Assembly: GCF_000375585.1 (NCBI RefSeq) | Contig: NZ_AQWP01000001.1 | Location: 820,735 to 884,734, forward strand | DNA: 64,000 nucleotides | From: Sinorhizobium meliloti 4H41 | Lineage (GTDB): Bacteria; Pseudomonadota; Alphaproteobacteria; Rhizobiales; Rhizobiaceae | Reading direction: 5' to 3' | Position numbers and translations under genes: made by a program | In this document: positions 1 through 10,313 of the stretch, one piece after another | Position numbering within the stretch: the first letter of the stretch is position 1 | How the letters are laid out: each line of letters starts with the position of its first letter | The notes under the pieces: model-generated | The model's database searches: none | What the model saw: the letters and a program-made list of their open reading frames with translations, nothing else | What the model was told of the DNA's origin: nothing

Positions 1-1304
1 GCAAGCCACGTCGGAAGCGCGGGGTCAATACCACTTGCCGATTTTACTGCGGCGGGGAATTTTGCCGGATGGGCAGTCGCAAGGGTGACCATCGGGGCGG
101 AGTTCTTCTCGTGCTTGGCTGCCACGAAAACGCCGATTGCCGTATGCGGATCAAGGAGATAGCCGGTTTCGTCGAAGGTCTTGCGGATCGTCTTCGCCAC
201 ATCTTTCTCCGAGGCGCGGCCCGCGCGAAATTCCTTGCGGATTTTTTTCAGCGCTGCGTCGCCGAGCGTGAACGAGCCGGATTGCCTGAGGCTCGCCATG
301 GCTGCGCGGACTTCCGCCGGATCGCGCTCGTTCGCCTCGAAGATGAGCCTTTCGAAGTTCGACGAGATCTGGATGTCCATCGAAGGCGAGGTCGTCGCCT
401 TGACGTCGCGCATCTCGTAGCGGCCGTTCTTCAGGGTGCGCGCCAGAATGTCGTTTTCGTTGGTGGCGATGATCAGCTTGTCGATCGGCAGACCCATGCG
501 CTTGGCGACGTAGCCTGCGAAAATATCGCCGAAATTGCCGGTCGGCACGGTGAAGGAGATCTTCCGGTCGGGCGCGCCGAGAGCGACCGCCGTCGTAAAG
601 TAGTAGACGATCTGAGCCATGATACGCGCCCAGTTGATCGAATTGACGCCGGAAAGCTTCACGCGGTCGCGGAAGGCCTGGTCGTTGAACATGGCTTTGA
701 CCAGGTTCTGGCAATCGTCGAAATTGCCCTTCACGGCGACCGCGTGCACGTTCGATGCCGTGGACGTGGTCATCTGTCTTTGCTGCACGGGCGACACTTT
801 GCCCTGCGGAAAGAGGATGAAGATATCGGTGCGATCGCGGCCGGCGAAGGCGTCGATCGCGGCGCCGCCGGTATCGCCGGAAGTCGCTCCCACGATCGTC
901 GCCCGCTCACCCCGTTCGGCAAGGACATAGTCCATCAGCCGGGCGAGCAACTGCATGGCGACGTCCTTGAAGGCGAGCGTCGAACCGTGAAAGAGCTCCA
1001 TCACGAAAGCGTTCGGTCCGGTCTGGACGAGGGGTGCTACGGCCGGATGACGGAAAGTGGCGTAGGCCTCGTCGATCATCTCGCGGAACTTGGCCGCCGG
1101 GATTTCGCCATTGGTGAAGGGTTCGAGAACGGTGAAGGCGATCTCCTGATAGGATTTGCCGCGCAGCGCCCGGATCTCTTTTTTCGAGAGCGCCGGCCAT
1201 TCCTTCGGCAGGTAAAGTCCGCCGTCGCGGGCAAGTCCCGCCAGAAGAGCATCGCAAAAACCGAGAGAGGCCGCTTCTCCCCGTGTTGAAATATACTTCA
1301 CCAT
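1..1304 (-). CDS. thrC: threonine synthase, 3' end cut by the window edge
   Basis: Converts O-phospho-homoserine to threonine with PLP in the cytoplasm. Reading leftward from ATG 1304, 434 codons are open and run off the window; the family is usually about 465 residues, so only the C-terminal tail is missing. Visible features are the N-terminal MVKYISTRG, the PLP lysine in a GSTLAFKD motif (Lys about 113) and the Gly-rich phosphate loop SGDTGG (about 142-147). A purine-rich stretch lies just upstream of the start, followed by a repeat hairpin at 1314-1351 that would be in the 5' leader. The gene is divergent from the lipoprotein at 1654. The family assignment is strong; nothing looks broken in the visible part. 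Confidence 0.95.
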   Translation of the reverse strand, partial: MVKYISTRGEAASLGFCDALLAGLARDGGLYLPKEWPALSKKEIRALRGKSYQEIAFTVLEPFTNGEIPAAKFREMIDEAYATFRHPAVAPLVQTGPNAFVMELFHGSTLAFKDVAMQLLARLMDYVLAERGERATIVGATSGDTGGAAIDAFAGRDRTDIFILFPQGKVSPVQQRQMTTSTASNVHAVAVKGNFDDCQNLVKAMFNDQAFRDRVKLSGVNSINWARIMAQIVYYFTTAVALGAPDRKISFTVPTGNFGDIFAGYVAKRMGLPIDKLIIATNENDILARTLKNGRYEMRDVKATTSPSMDIQISSNFERLIFEANERDPAEVRAAMASLRQSGSFTLGDAALKKIRKEFRAGRASEKDVAKTIRKTFDETGYLLDPHTAIGVFVAAKHEKNSAPMVTLATAHPAKFPAAVKSASGIDPALPTWL

Positions 1305-1313
1305 CGTCTTCCT

Positions 1314-1351
1314 TCGTCGTTTGCGCGTCTGAATGAGACGCGCGGCGCTGC
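1314..1351. repeat. GCGTCT hairpin repeat in the thrC leader
   Basis: CGCGTCT-GAATG-AGACGCG is a perfect 7-bp inverted repeat (1324-1342) flanked by CGGCGCTGCA. Read on the minus strand it matches the AGCGCCGCGCGTCT-type hairpins at 45061-45105 and 50001-50030, so it is one copy of a dispersed family. It lies 10-47 bases upstream of the thrC start and may be transcribed. Confidence 0.7.
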
Positions 1352-1653
1352 AGGCGCTTTTGCGTCAGTCCCTGGCAAATCGCGCGGCCATTCTTGTCAC
1401 CGTGGCAATTTCACGTCGGTTTCGGAAATTTCGGTTGGGGAGCGTGGACCGGTCGATTTTTGATTTCGCCGCTGATATAGACGATGCCCGAAGGTCAAGA
1501 AAGGCCTCCAGCCGTTTTCGGCCCTGAGCTCGAGTTGACCCGAGGCGGTCTCGAGCTCTCGCCCGTTGAAGCCGGCCGCGGCGAGTTTGGCTTTGTTATA
1601 AGCCGAAATCATCGCGGTTTGGGAGTTCGTCCGTTCAGTAGAGGTTGTGCAAC
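1352..1653. other. thrC / lipoprotein divergent intergenic region
   Basis: About 300 bases that should hold both divergent promoters. I could not assign -35/-10 boxes with confidence, and the short reading frames here have no family features or convincing ribosome sites. An AGAGG at 1640-1644 serves the GTG start at 1654. Confidence 0.5.
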
Positions 1654-2199
1654 GTGTCTGGCAAAGTATTTCGCCGTGTTCTCGCAGTATCCCTTCTTTT
1701 GGCCGCTGCCGGCTGTAACAAGACGCAATCGGGCGGCGCCATCGACGCCGGCGGAAGCGCGACGGCGCCGACGCCTGCGGTGATCCAGGCGGCCTGCCCG
1801 CCGATCAGCCTCCGCGACGGTACCTCCTCCTACCGCACCTATGCAAAGGGTGCCAAGGACGATCCGAGCAAGATTGTCTATCAGGCCTCGCTTGCCGATA
1901 CGACGCGCCAATGCGTGCAGAGCCCGGACAAGCTGACGATGACGGTCGTGGTGCAGGGTCGCGTGGTCGCCGGTCCCGCCGGCGGGCCGGGCAGGGTGAC
2001 GCTGCCGATCCGCGTCGCCGCCACGGATGGCGAGAAGACGCTTTATTCGGAGCTCACTCAATATCCGGTCGAAGTGCCGGCGGGCAGCGCCACCACCCAG
2101 TTCGTTTTCACCAAGGCCGATGTGACGCTTCCTGCCGGCGCCGGCGCCGAAGCGAAGGTCTTCGTAGGATTTGACGAAGGGCCGTACAGGACCAAGTAA
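1654..2199 (+). CDS. putative lipoprotein, unknown function
   Basis: 181-residue exported protein. Residues 1-21 form a lipoprotein signal with a short basic N-terminus (KVFRR), a hydrophobic core and the lipobox LAAAGC, so Cys21 should be lipidated. The remainder has a low-complexity linker (about 22-45) and a beta-rich looking domain of alternating hydrophobic residues (TMTVVVQGRVV, TTQFVFTKADVTL). The GTG at 1654 is chosen over an upstream TTG because AGAGG at 1640-1644 is 9 bases before it but touches the TTG. I recognise no family. It is a monocistron between divergent thrC and a repeat-rich terminator region. Confidence 0.75.
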   Translation: MSGKVFRRVLAVSLLLAAAGCNKTQSGGAIDAGGSATAPTPAVIQAACPPISLRDGTSSYRTYAKGAKDDPSKIVYQASLADTTRQCVQSPDKLTMTVVVQGRVVAGPAGGPGRVTLPIRVAATDGEKTLYSELTQYPVEVPAGSATTQFVFTKADVTLPAGAGAEAKVFVGFDEGPYRTK

Positions 2200-2220
2200 C
2201 GGGGCAGTTCGAGGGTAGGC

Positions 2221-2341
2221 TTGCCCCTCGCCCTAACCCTCTCCCCGCAAGCGGGGCGAGGGGACGAGAACAAGGGCAGCCGCGCATTCCCTTCGCCCCG
2301 CTTGCGGGGAGAAGGTGGCCGGCAGGCCGGATGAGGGGCAA
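2221..2341. repeat. RIME-like palindromic intergenic element
   Basis: About 120 bases bounded by TTGCCCCTC (2221-2229) and its inverse GAGGGGCAA (2333-2341). Inside are two inverted copies of a CTCCCCGCaagcGGGG-type hairpin and a GGCCGGCAGGCCGGATGAGG segment. This matches the style of the RIME elements known from rhizobial intergenic regions. Related but diverged copies are at 32682-32805 and 35885-35955. Confidence 0.75.
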
Positions 2342-2365
2342 ATCCCGCAGAACTCAGCCCATTCC

Positions 2366-2404
2366 TCAAAAAAACGCCGGGTCAGTTCACAGTGACCCGG
2401 CGTT
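2366..2404 (-). terminator. rho-independent terminator of the binding-protein gene
   Basis: AACGCCGGGTCA (2373-2384), an 8-base loop and TGACCCGGCGTT (2393-2404) make a perfect 12-bp stem. On the minus strand it is followed by seven T residues (complement of 2366-2374). It sits 24 bases past the stop of the gene ending at 2428. Confidence 0.9.
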
Positions 2405-2427
2405 CGTATTTCTCGTTCAGCGGCCGC

Positions 2428-3534
2428 TTACTCGACCGCGACGCTCTGGCCGCCTTCCCACTTGTAAAGCGAGAAGCTTGGCGAGGTGAGATCGCCGCTT
2501 TCGCCGTAGGTCAGCTTGCCGATGACCGTGTCGATCGCGTCGCCGGATTTGATGGCGGTGGCAACGGCAGTCGCGTCGTCGGGCGAGCCCGCCTTCTCGA
2601 TGCCCGCCTTGAGAACCTGCACGGCGGCATAGGCGTTGAGCGTGAAGGCTTCCGCGGGGATGTTCTTGGCCTTGAGGGCCTCGATCACCGGGGCGGCGGC
2701 GGGGTTGCGGGTGGCGTCGCTGGCATTGGTGTAGACGGTGCCCGATGCGGCTTCGCCGCCGATTGCCCAGAACTCGGTGTTGGAAAGACCGTCGCCGCCG
2801 AGGAGCTGCGCCTTCACGCCCTGGTCATGCATCTGGCGAGCGAGCAGCCCGCCCTCCGCGTGATAGCCGCCGAAATAGACGACGTCGACGTTCTCGGACT
2901 TGAGGCGGGTGACGATCGCCCCGAAGTCCTTCTCGCCGGGCGTCAGGCCCTCATAGACCACCTCGGTGATGCCGCCTGCGTTGATCGCAGCCTTGAAGCC
3001 GTCGGCAAGACCCTTGCCATAGGCTCCCTTGTCGTGAAGGACCGCGACGCGCTTGTCCTTGAAGTTCTTGACGACGTAGTCGGCGGCGACGACGGCCTGC
3101 TGATCGTCGCGTCCGCAGGTGCGCAGAACGTTCCACAGGCCGCGGGTGGTCAGGTCCGGGGTCGTTGCCGTCGGCGTGACCATCAGGATACCGTTTTCCG
3201 CCAGCACGTCGGATGCCGGCATCGAGGTGCCGGAAAGCACCGGTCCGACCACGTATTTTATGCCTTCGCCCGCCAGCTGGTTGGCGACCGAGACGGCCTG
3301 CTTGGGTTCGCCCGCGTCGTCGACGATCTTGACGACAAGTTTCTCGCCATTGACGCCGCCGGCGCTGTTGATCGCTTCGACCGCCGCTTCGGCGCCGTTC
3401 TTGACCTGCTCGCCGAAGGCCGCAACGGGACCGGTGAGCGGCGTGATGACTCCGATGGTGATGTCGGCATGGGCGAGCGGCGCAAACGCGACGCTGGCCG
3501 CCAGGGCCATTCCGGTCAATCGTGAAAGACGCAT
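2428..3534 (-). CDS. branched-chain amino-acid ABC transporter substrate-binding protein
   Basis: 368-residue periplasmic binding protein of the LivJ/LivK type. Residues 1-23 are a Sec signal peptide ending ALAHA. The mature start [20 protein letters not shown] is the hallmark of the family, followed by [17 protein letters not shown] and a [15 protein letters not shown] ligand-loop region. An AAGGAGG ribosome site lies just upstream. No permease or ATPase gene is adjacent, so it is an orphan binding protein that must work with a transporter encoded elsewhere. The exact ligand cannot be read from sequence; Leu/Ile/Val is the usual one. It ends in a strong terminator. Confidence 0.92.
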   Translation of the reverse strand: MRLSRLTGMALAASVAFAPLAHADITIGVITPLTGPVAAFGEQVKNGAEAAVEAINSAGGVNGEKLVVKIVDDAGEPKQAVSVANQLAGEGIKYVVGPVLSGTSMPASDVLAENGILMVTPTATTPDLTTRGLWNVLRTCGRDDQQAVVAADYVVKNFKDKRVAVLHDKGAYGKGLADGFKAAINAGGITEVVYEGLTPGEKDFGAIVTRLKSENVDVVYFGGYHAEGGLLARQMHDQGVKAQLLGGDGLSNTEFWAIGGEAASGTVYTNASDATRNPAAAPVIEALKAKNIPAEAFTLNAYAAVQVLKAGIEKAGSPDDATAVATAIKSGDAIDTVIGKLTYGESGDLTSPSFSLYKWEGGQSVAVE

Positions 3535-3660
3535 TGTGTTTCCTCCTTGGAAAATTCCCCCTTCTGGGGGTTTGCTTGATATGCCCGCGCGCAGTCTGAA
3601 AATCGGCCGATTCTCGGAGGAAGTCCATGCGGCTTCAATGCGGCATGGAGTCTTCGCCCG

Positions 3661-3700
3661 CCCTAAGCCGTCCCCCTAAGCAGTCCCCCCTAAGCCGTCA
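3661..3700. repeat. three tandem copies of a CCCTAAGCnGTC unit
   Basis: The TAAG core recurs at 3664, 3677 and 3691 with flanking CCC and GTC, giving periods of 13 and 14 bases. The third copy contains the stop codon of the HAD phosphatase gene. It looks like a small local duplication. Confidence 0.6.
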
Positions 3701-4385
3701 TGGACTCCGACCATTCCGCGAGCGCGGCGATTACTCCGGGAAGCGCCGCCATTCGCGAGATGACCGTTTCGGCACCGGCTTCCGTCAGCTTGTCCGCATG
3801 GGCTGCGAACGTATGCGAACCGCCGGTAAAACCGACGACGCGCATGCCCGCCGCGCGGGCGCCATGAATGCCGTGAACCGAGTCTTCGATGACATGAACG
3901 CGTGCCGGATCGACGCCGAACTGGGCGGCCCCATGCAGGAAGATGTCCGGCTTCGGCTTGACGCGATCCGGCCCGAGATCGCGCGCGGAATAGATGTGCT
4001 TGCCGAAATGATCCTTGATTCCGACTTTGCCGAGCATCATCGCAAGCCGTTTGGAAGTGGAGTTGGAGCAGATGCAATGCGGAAGCGTCAGTTGCATGAG
4101 TGCCGGCCGCACGCCTTCGATGATCTTGACGTCGCGGGCAAGCCGCATGTCGAGAATGGCATCGACCTTGTCGATCAGCGAGGCGGAGAGCGGAATGCTT
4201 GCTTCCTTCTCGACCGCCAGCAGCGTGTCGCGCCAGGTCATGCCGGAAAAGCGTTCGGACATTTCCTCGATGCTGATCGGATAGCCCGCTTCCGTCAGCA
4301 GTCCGGCCTCGACTTCCGAAGCGATGATTTCCGAGTCGACGAGCACGCCGTCGCAGTCGAAGATGATGAGGTCGATACCGGTCAT
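3690..4385 (-). CDS. HAD-superfamily phosphatase, CbbY/Gph-like
   Basis: 231-residue cytoplasmic hydrolase. Motif I is IFDCDGVLVDSE at the N-terminus with the nucleophile Asp in DCDG. Motif II is CSNSTSKR, and motifs III/IV are the KPKPDIFLHGA lysine region and HVIEDSVHGI. This pattern fits beta-phosphoglucomutase/phosphoglycolate-type subfamily I HADs acting on small sugar phosphates. The start at 4385 is preferred to upstream in-frame codons because AAGGAA lies about 7 bases before it and the family begins here. The substrate cannot be inferred. Confidence 0.88.
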   Translation of the reverse strand: MTGIDLIIFDCDGVLVDSEIIASEVEAGLLTEAGYPISIEEMSERFSGMTWRDTLLAVEKEASIPLSASLIDKVDAILDMRLARDVKIIEGVRPALMQLTLPHCICSNSTSKRLAMMLGKVGIKDHFGKHIYSARDLGPDRVKPKPDIFLHGAAQFGVDPARVHVIEDSVHGIHGARAAGMRVVGFTGGSHTFAAHADKLTEAGAETVISRMAALPGVIAALAEWSESMTA

Positions 4386-4568
4386 AAATCGGTTCCTTGG
4401 GAGAAAGGCGCCGCCGGCAGGGGAGGAGCTGAAAAGCGGCGCGGGAAACGGTGTTCGCAGCTTTATACGATGGCGGATCAAAGCTCAACCTGGGCAGGAG
4501 ATGGAGAACCGGCGATTGTGGCCGATTCAACTCACAATCGCTGCAGCCGACGGTGCAAAACGTCGTGA

Positions 4569-6551
<1,983 letters not shown>

Positions 6552-6629
6552 TCAACCAGTTCCGCCTGGGTCTTCGATAAGCGCCCCCCTCCGGTTTTTG
6601 TACCTTCAGTCCCGGATGAGCGCTTTAAA

Positions 6630-6663
6630 CGCCCGGAATCCGAAGAGGATTCCGGGCGTTTGT
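6630..6663. terminator. hairpin terminator between ccrM and HAD gene
   Basis: CGCCCGGAATCC, loop GAAGA, GGATTCCGGGCG (6630-6658) is a perfect 12-bp stem followed by TTTGT. It lies between two convergent genes; the plus-strand side has the better T tract. Confidence 0.85.
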
Positions 6664-6684
6664 ATCAATTCTGGCGTCGGCCGA

Positions 6685-7341
6685 TTACGGCACGGCGGCC
6701 GCTGTCAGCGCGGGTGCCGCCCCGGAAGGCTGGATACCGTAGGCCGCCAGATCGGCCTTCAGCCTTTCTGCGCCGGTGAACTGAACCGCGTGCCAGCCGG
6801 CCGCTTGCGCGCCTTCGACATTGGCGGCGCTGTCGTCGATGAAGAGCGTCGCGCCCGGATCGAGATCGAAGGTCTTCGCGTGGGTCCGGTAGATGGCGAG
6901 ATCGGGCTTGATGAGCCGCACGTCGCCGGAGACCGTAACCCCGCGCGGCAGGGTCAGGAAGGGATAAAGCTTCTGCGCCTCCCGGAAGGTGTCGGAGGCG
7001 AAATTGGTCAGCATCGTGACGTCCCAGCCGTCGGCGATCAGGCTTTCCATGATGGCGACCGTCCCCACATAGGCGTGCGGCACCATTTCATGCCAGTGCC
7101 GGCGAAAGGCGCGGATGTGATCTTCCCGTTCGGGATGATTGCGGATGAGGAGTGCCTCCGCCTCTTCCCAGGAGCGGCCGCGATCCTGCTCTATGTTCCA
7201 GTCTGACGTGCAGACATTGGCGAAAAACCAGTTGCGTTCCGCCTCGTCCGGTATGAGGCGGGAATAGGGAAGGTTCGGATCGTAATGGATCAGCACTTTG
7301 CCGATGTCGAAAACGATGTGGCGGATGTCGATGCTGCTCAT
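6685..7341 (-). CDS. HAD-like hydrolase (YihX type)
   Basis: 218-residue protein of HAD subfamily IA. Motif I is VFDIGKVLIHYDPN, where the second Asp of DxD is replaced as in YihX/epoxide-hydrolase N-terminal-like members (D-I-G-K). Motif II is MLTNFASDT and motif IV is LFIDDSAANVEGAQAAGW. The family mostly dephosphorylates sugar phosphates such as alpha-glucose-1-phosphate. The start at 7341 gives the normal N-terminus; longer upstream frames overlap mutY antisense. It lies downstream of mutY on the same strand with a gap of about 70 bases. Confidence 0.85.
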   Translation of the reverse strand: MSSIDIRHIVFDIGKVLIHYDPNLPYSRLIPDEAERNWFFANVCTSDWNIEQDRGRSWEEAEALLIRNHPEREDHIRAFRRHWHEMVPHAYVGTVAIMESLIADGWDVTMLTNFASDTFREAQKLYPFLTLPRGVTVSGDVRLIKPDLAIYRTHAKTFDLDPGATLFIDDSAANVEGAQAAGWHAVQFTGAERLKADLAAYGIQPSGAAPALTAAAVP

Positions 7342-7412
7342 TGGTATTCCTGCCGATCCTTGGCTTGCGACGGAAATTGGGCCGGAGCGGCCGCAAAGCG
7401 CTCGCCTTGCAT

Positions 7413-8513
7413 TTAGCCCGCTTCGAACGCATGCGGTATAGCCTTGGCGATTGCCTTTTTCATGACAGTCGGAAGCGCCTGCGCCTTGAGCGAGGCGAGC
7501 GGCTCCCACCATCCGCTCGTGCCGGTCCGCGCCTCTCCGACATTGGCGCGCCAGACCCTGGCCCGAAAGACGGAAAGGTGCAACTCGAAATGCGTGAAGA
7601 CGTGGTTGACGGTCCCGCACGGCTCCCACGCTGCCGGGAAGGGATGAGCGTCAATCGAGGTGTCGCCGTCGCGGCGCGCCGTCCAGTCCGTGCCGGGCAC
7701 TTCTGTCATGCCGCCGAGGAGGCCCGTTTCGAGGCGCTTGCGAAGATAGACCGCCTCGAAGCCGTCGACGGCGACGAAGGCCGCACCCCGGCGCAGCGGC
7801 TTCTCCTTCTTGGCTGCCTTGCGCGGAAATGTCTCCGGGTCGGCTGTTTTCAGGGCCCGGCAATCCGCGCGAAAGGGACAGAGGGCACAGGCAGGCCGTT
7901 TCGGCGTGCAGATCGTCGCGCCGAGATCCATCATCGCCTGCGCGAAATCGCCCGGCCGATCGGCCGGGGTCAGCGCGTGGACGAGGGCCCGCATTTCGGG
8001 CTTGGCCGCGGGCAGCGGCGTCTCGACGGCATGGAGGCGCGAGGTCACGCGCTCCACATTTCCGTCGAGAACGGCACTTGCCCGGTTGAAGGCGATCGCG
8101 GCGATGGCTGCGGCGGTGTAGTCGCCGATGCCCGGCAGCGCTTTCAGCCCCTCTTCGCTATCGGGAAAACGGCTGCCGTGATCGCGGGCGACCGCTTCGG
8201 CACATTTCTTCAGGTTTCGCGCGCGGGCGTAGTAGCCGAGGCCGGCCCAGGCCTTCATCACATCCTCGGTGTCCGCAGCGGCAAGGTCGCCGACCGTCGG
8301 CCACAGGGTGAGGAATTTCTCGAAATAGGCTTTGACTGCCTGGACCGTCGTCTGCTGAAGCATCACCTCCGACAGCCAGACGCGATAGGGGTCGGCAACC
8401 GCACCTTTCCGCGCCGCTGCCGGCGAGACCCGCCATGGAAGGTCGCGGTGGTGGCGATCGTACCATTCGAGAAGAAGTGCGGCGCTCGCCGCCTGTGGAA
8501 GATCGCGCATCAT
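7413..8513 (-). CDS. mutY: A/G-specific adenine DNA glycosylase
   Basis: 366-residue base-excision repair enzyme that removes adenine opposite 8-oxoguanine. The HhH-GPD fold is visible with catalytic Glu49 (WLSEVMLQQTTV), the helix-hairpin-helix LPGIGDYTAAA (126-136) and catalytic Asp150 (AVLDGNVERV). The 4Fe-4S loop is C202-x6-C209-x2-C212-x5-C218. The C-terminal third is the NUDIX-like 8-oxoG recognition domain (HVFTHFELHLSVF). ATG codons at 8513 and 8510 are both possible. It is divergent from the DUF721 gene at 8603. Confidence 0.95.
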   Translation of the reverse strand: MMRDLPQAASAALLLEWYDRHHRDLPWRVSPAAARKGAVADPYRVWLSEVMLQQTTVQAVKAYFEKFLTLWPTVGDLAAADTEDVMKAWAGLGYYARARNLKKCAEAVARDHGSRFPDSEEGLKALPGIGDYTAAAIAAIAFNRASAVLDGNVERVTSRLHAVETPLPAAKPEMRALVHALTPADRPGDFAQAMMDLGATICTPKRPACALCPFRADCRALKTADPETFPRKAAKKEKPLRRGAAFVAVDGFEAVYLRKRLETGLLGGMTEVPGTDWTARRDGDTSIDAHPFPAAWEPCGTVNHVFTHFELHLSVFRARVWRANVGEARTGTSGWWEPLASLKAQALPTVMKKAIAKAIPHAFEAG

Positions 8514-8602
8514 TTGCAGGGAGATCCTTTTGCGGCCTATACTTGGCCGATGCCGGCTCGAGCCGCAAGGTTCGATCGAAATTGCAAACAGAAAGTCGTT
8601 CC

Positions 8603-9109
8603 GTGAGTGAGAGAAAGGCCCGCAAGGGCGTCGTTCAGATCAGCGAAGTTGCCAACGGCCTGATCGATCCGGTGCTGGCGAAGCGTGCCGGCATCAACAC
8701 GATGCTGCTCGGGTCGTGGGACGAAATCGCGGGCGCGGAGTTCGCCGATTGCACCCGGCCGGAAAGAATTGCCTGGCCGCGCCGCGCTTCCGAGATCGCC
8801 GGCGAAGGCGGATACCAGCCGGGTGTGCTGACGGTCGCGTGCGAAGGCGCCCGGGCGCTTTTCCTGACCCATGCCCAGGGCGAGCTGATCCAGCGCATCA
8901 ACGGCTTCTTCGGTTTCCACGCAATCGGCCAGTTGCGCATCGTCCAGAAGCCGGTCGCACCGCCGCCCAAGCGCTACAGCCGCCCGCTGCCCCTTGTCGG
9001 CGAGGCTGCCCGGCGGCTCGAAACCATGGTGGAAGGCGTCGAAAGCGACGCGTTGAAGGCGGCGCTGAAGCGGCTCGGCACTGCCGTTCTGTCGACGCCG
9101 CGGCGATGA
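8603..9109 (+). CDS. DUF721 (DciA-like) protein
   Basis: 168 residues starting at a GTG. The central part (about 15-110) fits the DUF721 domain, with the conserved WDEIAG region, a GVLTVACEGARALFLTHAQGELIQRIN beta-alpha segment and an RIVQKP strand. Outside the enteric groups the DUF721 protein DciA recruits the replicative helicase DnaB, so a DNA-replication role is plausible; in alphaproteobacteria this is inferred. The GTG start is inferred from homology because upstream codons overlap the mutY leader. It is divergent from mutY (89 bases) and followed by a DsbA-like gene. Confidence 0.8.
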   Translation: MSERKARKGVVQISEVANGLIDPVLAKRAGINTMLLGSWDEIAGAEFADCTRPERIAWPRRASEIAGEGGYQPGVLTVACEGARALFLTHAQGELIQRINGFFGFHAIGQLRIVQKPVAPPPKRYSRPLPLVGEAARRLETMVEGVESDALKAALKRLGTAVLSTPRR

Positions 9110-9219
9110 CGGTCACGATTGTTTGAACGCTGTCGAAACACCCCCTCTTGTCGCCCCGCACGTGGCAAGTTATCGAAATCACGCTTCAATTTCCCTCGAG
9201 TAGAACACGGGTCCTGTCC

Positions 9220-10029
9220 ATGTCCGCTTCCCAAACAAGCCTTCCGAAACGCCTGCTGAGCGGCGTCGCCGTTGCAGCGCTCGCTCTGGCGCTCGCAGCC
9301 TGCAGCGATGAAAAGAAGGAGGCGGCTTCAACGACGCCCGCCGAGACCACGGCGAGCACCGATGCGACGACCACCGCCTCGACGTCTCAGGCGCCTGCCG
9401 CCGCGAGCGAGGCGAAGCCGGCGACCGAAGTGGCGCAGGCCACAACCCCTGCCGCCAAGGTCGAGTTGCCGAAGTCGGAGGGCAGCGTCGACATGGCGAA
9501 GCTCCTGGAGCCCGGAGCGCTGCCGGAAATGGCGCTCGGAGAAGCCAATGCGCCGGTCACCATCGTCGAATACATGTCGATGACCTGCCCGCATTGCGCC
9601 AATTTCCACAACGATACATTCGACGCGATCAAGACGAAGTATATCGACAGCGGCAAGGTACGCTTCATCGTTCGCGAATTCCCCTTCGACCCGCGCGCGG
9701 CAGCCGCCTTCATGCTGGCGCGCTGTGCGCCGGAGGGGCAGTATTTCCCGATGGTTTCCATGCTGTTCAAGCAGCAGGAGCAGTGGGCGGCTGCGCAGAA
9801 CGGCCGCGATGCACTCCTGCAATTGTCGAAACTCGCCGGTTTTACACAGGAGAGCTTCGAGGCCTGCTTGACGAACCAGAAACTTCTGGATGATGTGAAT
9901 GCAGTCATGCAGAGGGGCGCCAAGGAATTCGGGGTCAAGTCGACGCCGACCTTCTTCGTCAACGGTGAGCACTATTCGGGGGACATGTCGGTTGACGTTA
10001 TGTCGGCCCTCATCGACAGCAAGCTCTGA
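9220..10029 (+). CDS. DsbA-family thiol-disulfide oxidoreductase, lipoprotein
   Basis: 269 residues. The signal ends in the lipobox LAAC (Cys28), so the protein should be anchored to a membrane. A low-complexity Ala/Thr/Ser linker (about 30-85) follows. The thioredoxin-like domain begins near 95, with the redox motif CPHC (123-126) in MTCPHCANFH and the cis-Pro segment VKSTPTFFVNG near the C-terminus. It probably oxidises or isomerises periplasmic disulfides; no DsbB is adjacent. It ends in a terminator at 10049. Confidence 0.9.
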   Translation: MSASQTSLPKRLLSGVAVAALALALAACSDEKKEAASTTPAETTASTDATTTASTSQAPAAASEAKPATEVAQATTPAAKVELPKSEGSVDMAKLLEPGALPEMALGEANAPVTIVEYMSMTCPHCANFHNDTFDAIKTKYIDSGKVRFIVREFPFDPRAAAAFMLARCAPEGQYFPMVSMLFKQQEQWAAAQNGRDALLQLSKLAGFTQESFEACLTNQKLLDDVNAVMQRGAKEFGVKSTPTFFVNGEHYSGDMSVDVMSALIDSKL

Positions 10030-10048
10030 TCCTTCGCTTTCAATTCCG

Positions 10049-10082
10049 ACGGGCGACGGCGGCAGCCGTGCGCCCGTTTTTT
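10049..10082 (+). terminator. rho-independent terminator after the DsbA-like gene
   Basis: ACGGGCGACGGC, loop GGCA, GCCGTGCGCCCGT (one bulged G) then TTTTTT. It separates the DsbA-like gene from the DUF559 fragment and smc, so the smc promoter should lie between 10083 and 10309. Confidence 0.85.
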
Positions 10083-10106
10083 GTCTCCGGTCGGTGGGGC
10101 TTCGCC

Positions 10107-10313
10107 ATGCCTCACGCTGACGTATCGCCGGAAGTTCGCGGCAACGCCCGCCGCATGCGCAATGCCATGACGGAGGCGGAAACCAAGCTCTGGAATGAAC
10201 TGCGTGCGCATCGGCTGATGGGGCTTGGTTTTCGCCGGCAAGTTCCGATCGCCGGTTACCGGCAGGGCAGAGGGGGGTATGCGCCGCCGTCCACCCCAGC
10301 GTGTCCGTCATGA
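10107..10313 (+). pseudogene. truncated DUF559 endonuclease-like protein
   Basis: 68 codons. Residues 5-50 (RGNARRMRNAMTEAETKLW, ELRAHRLMGLGFRRQVPIAGY) are the conserved N-terminus of DUF559 proteins, a family related to very-short-patch-repair and restriction-type nucleases. Full-length members continue with a V-D-F core and a D/E/K active site for another 60 or so residues; here the frame turns into unrelated RQGRGGYAPPSTPACPS and stops. The catalytic part is absent, so it is most likely a remnant. Its TGA overlaps the smc ATG (ATGA at 10310), so it could still couple translation to smc. Confidence 0.7.
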
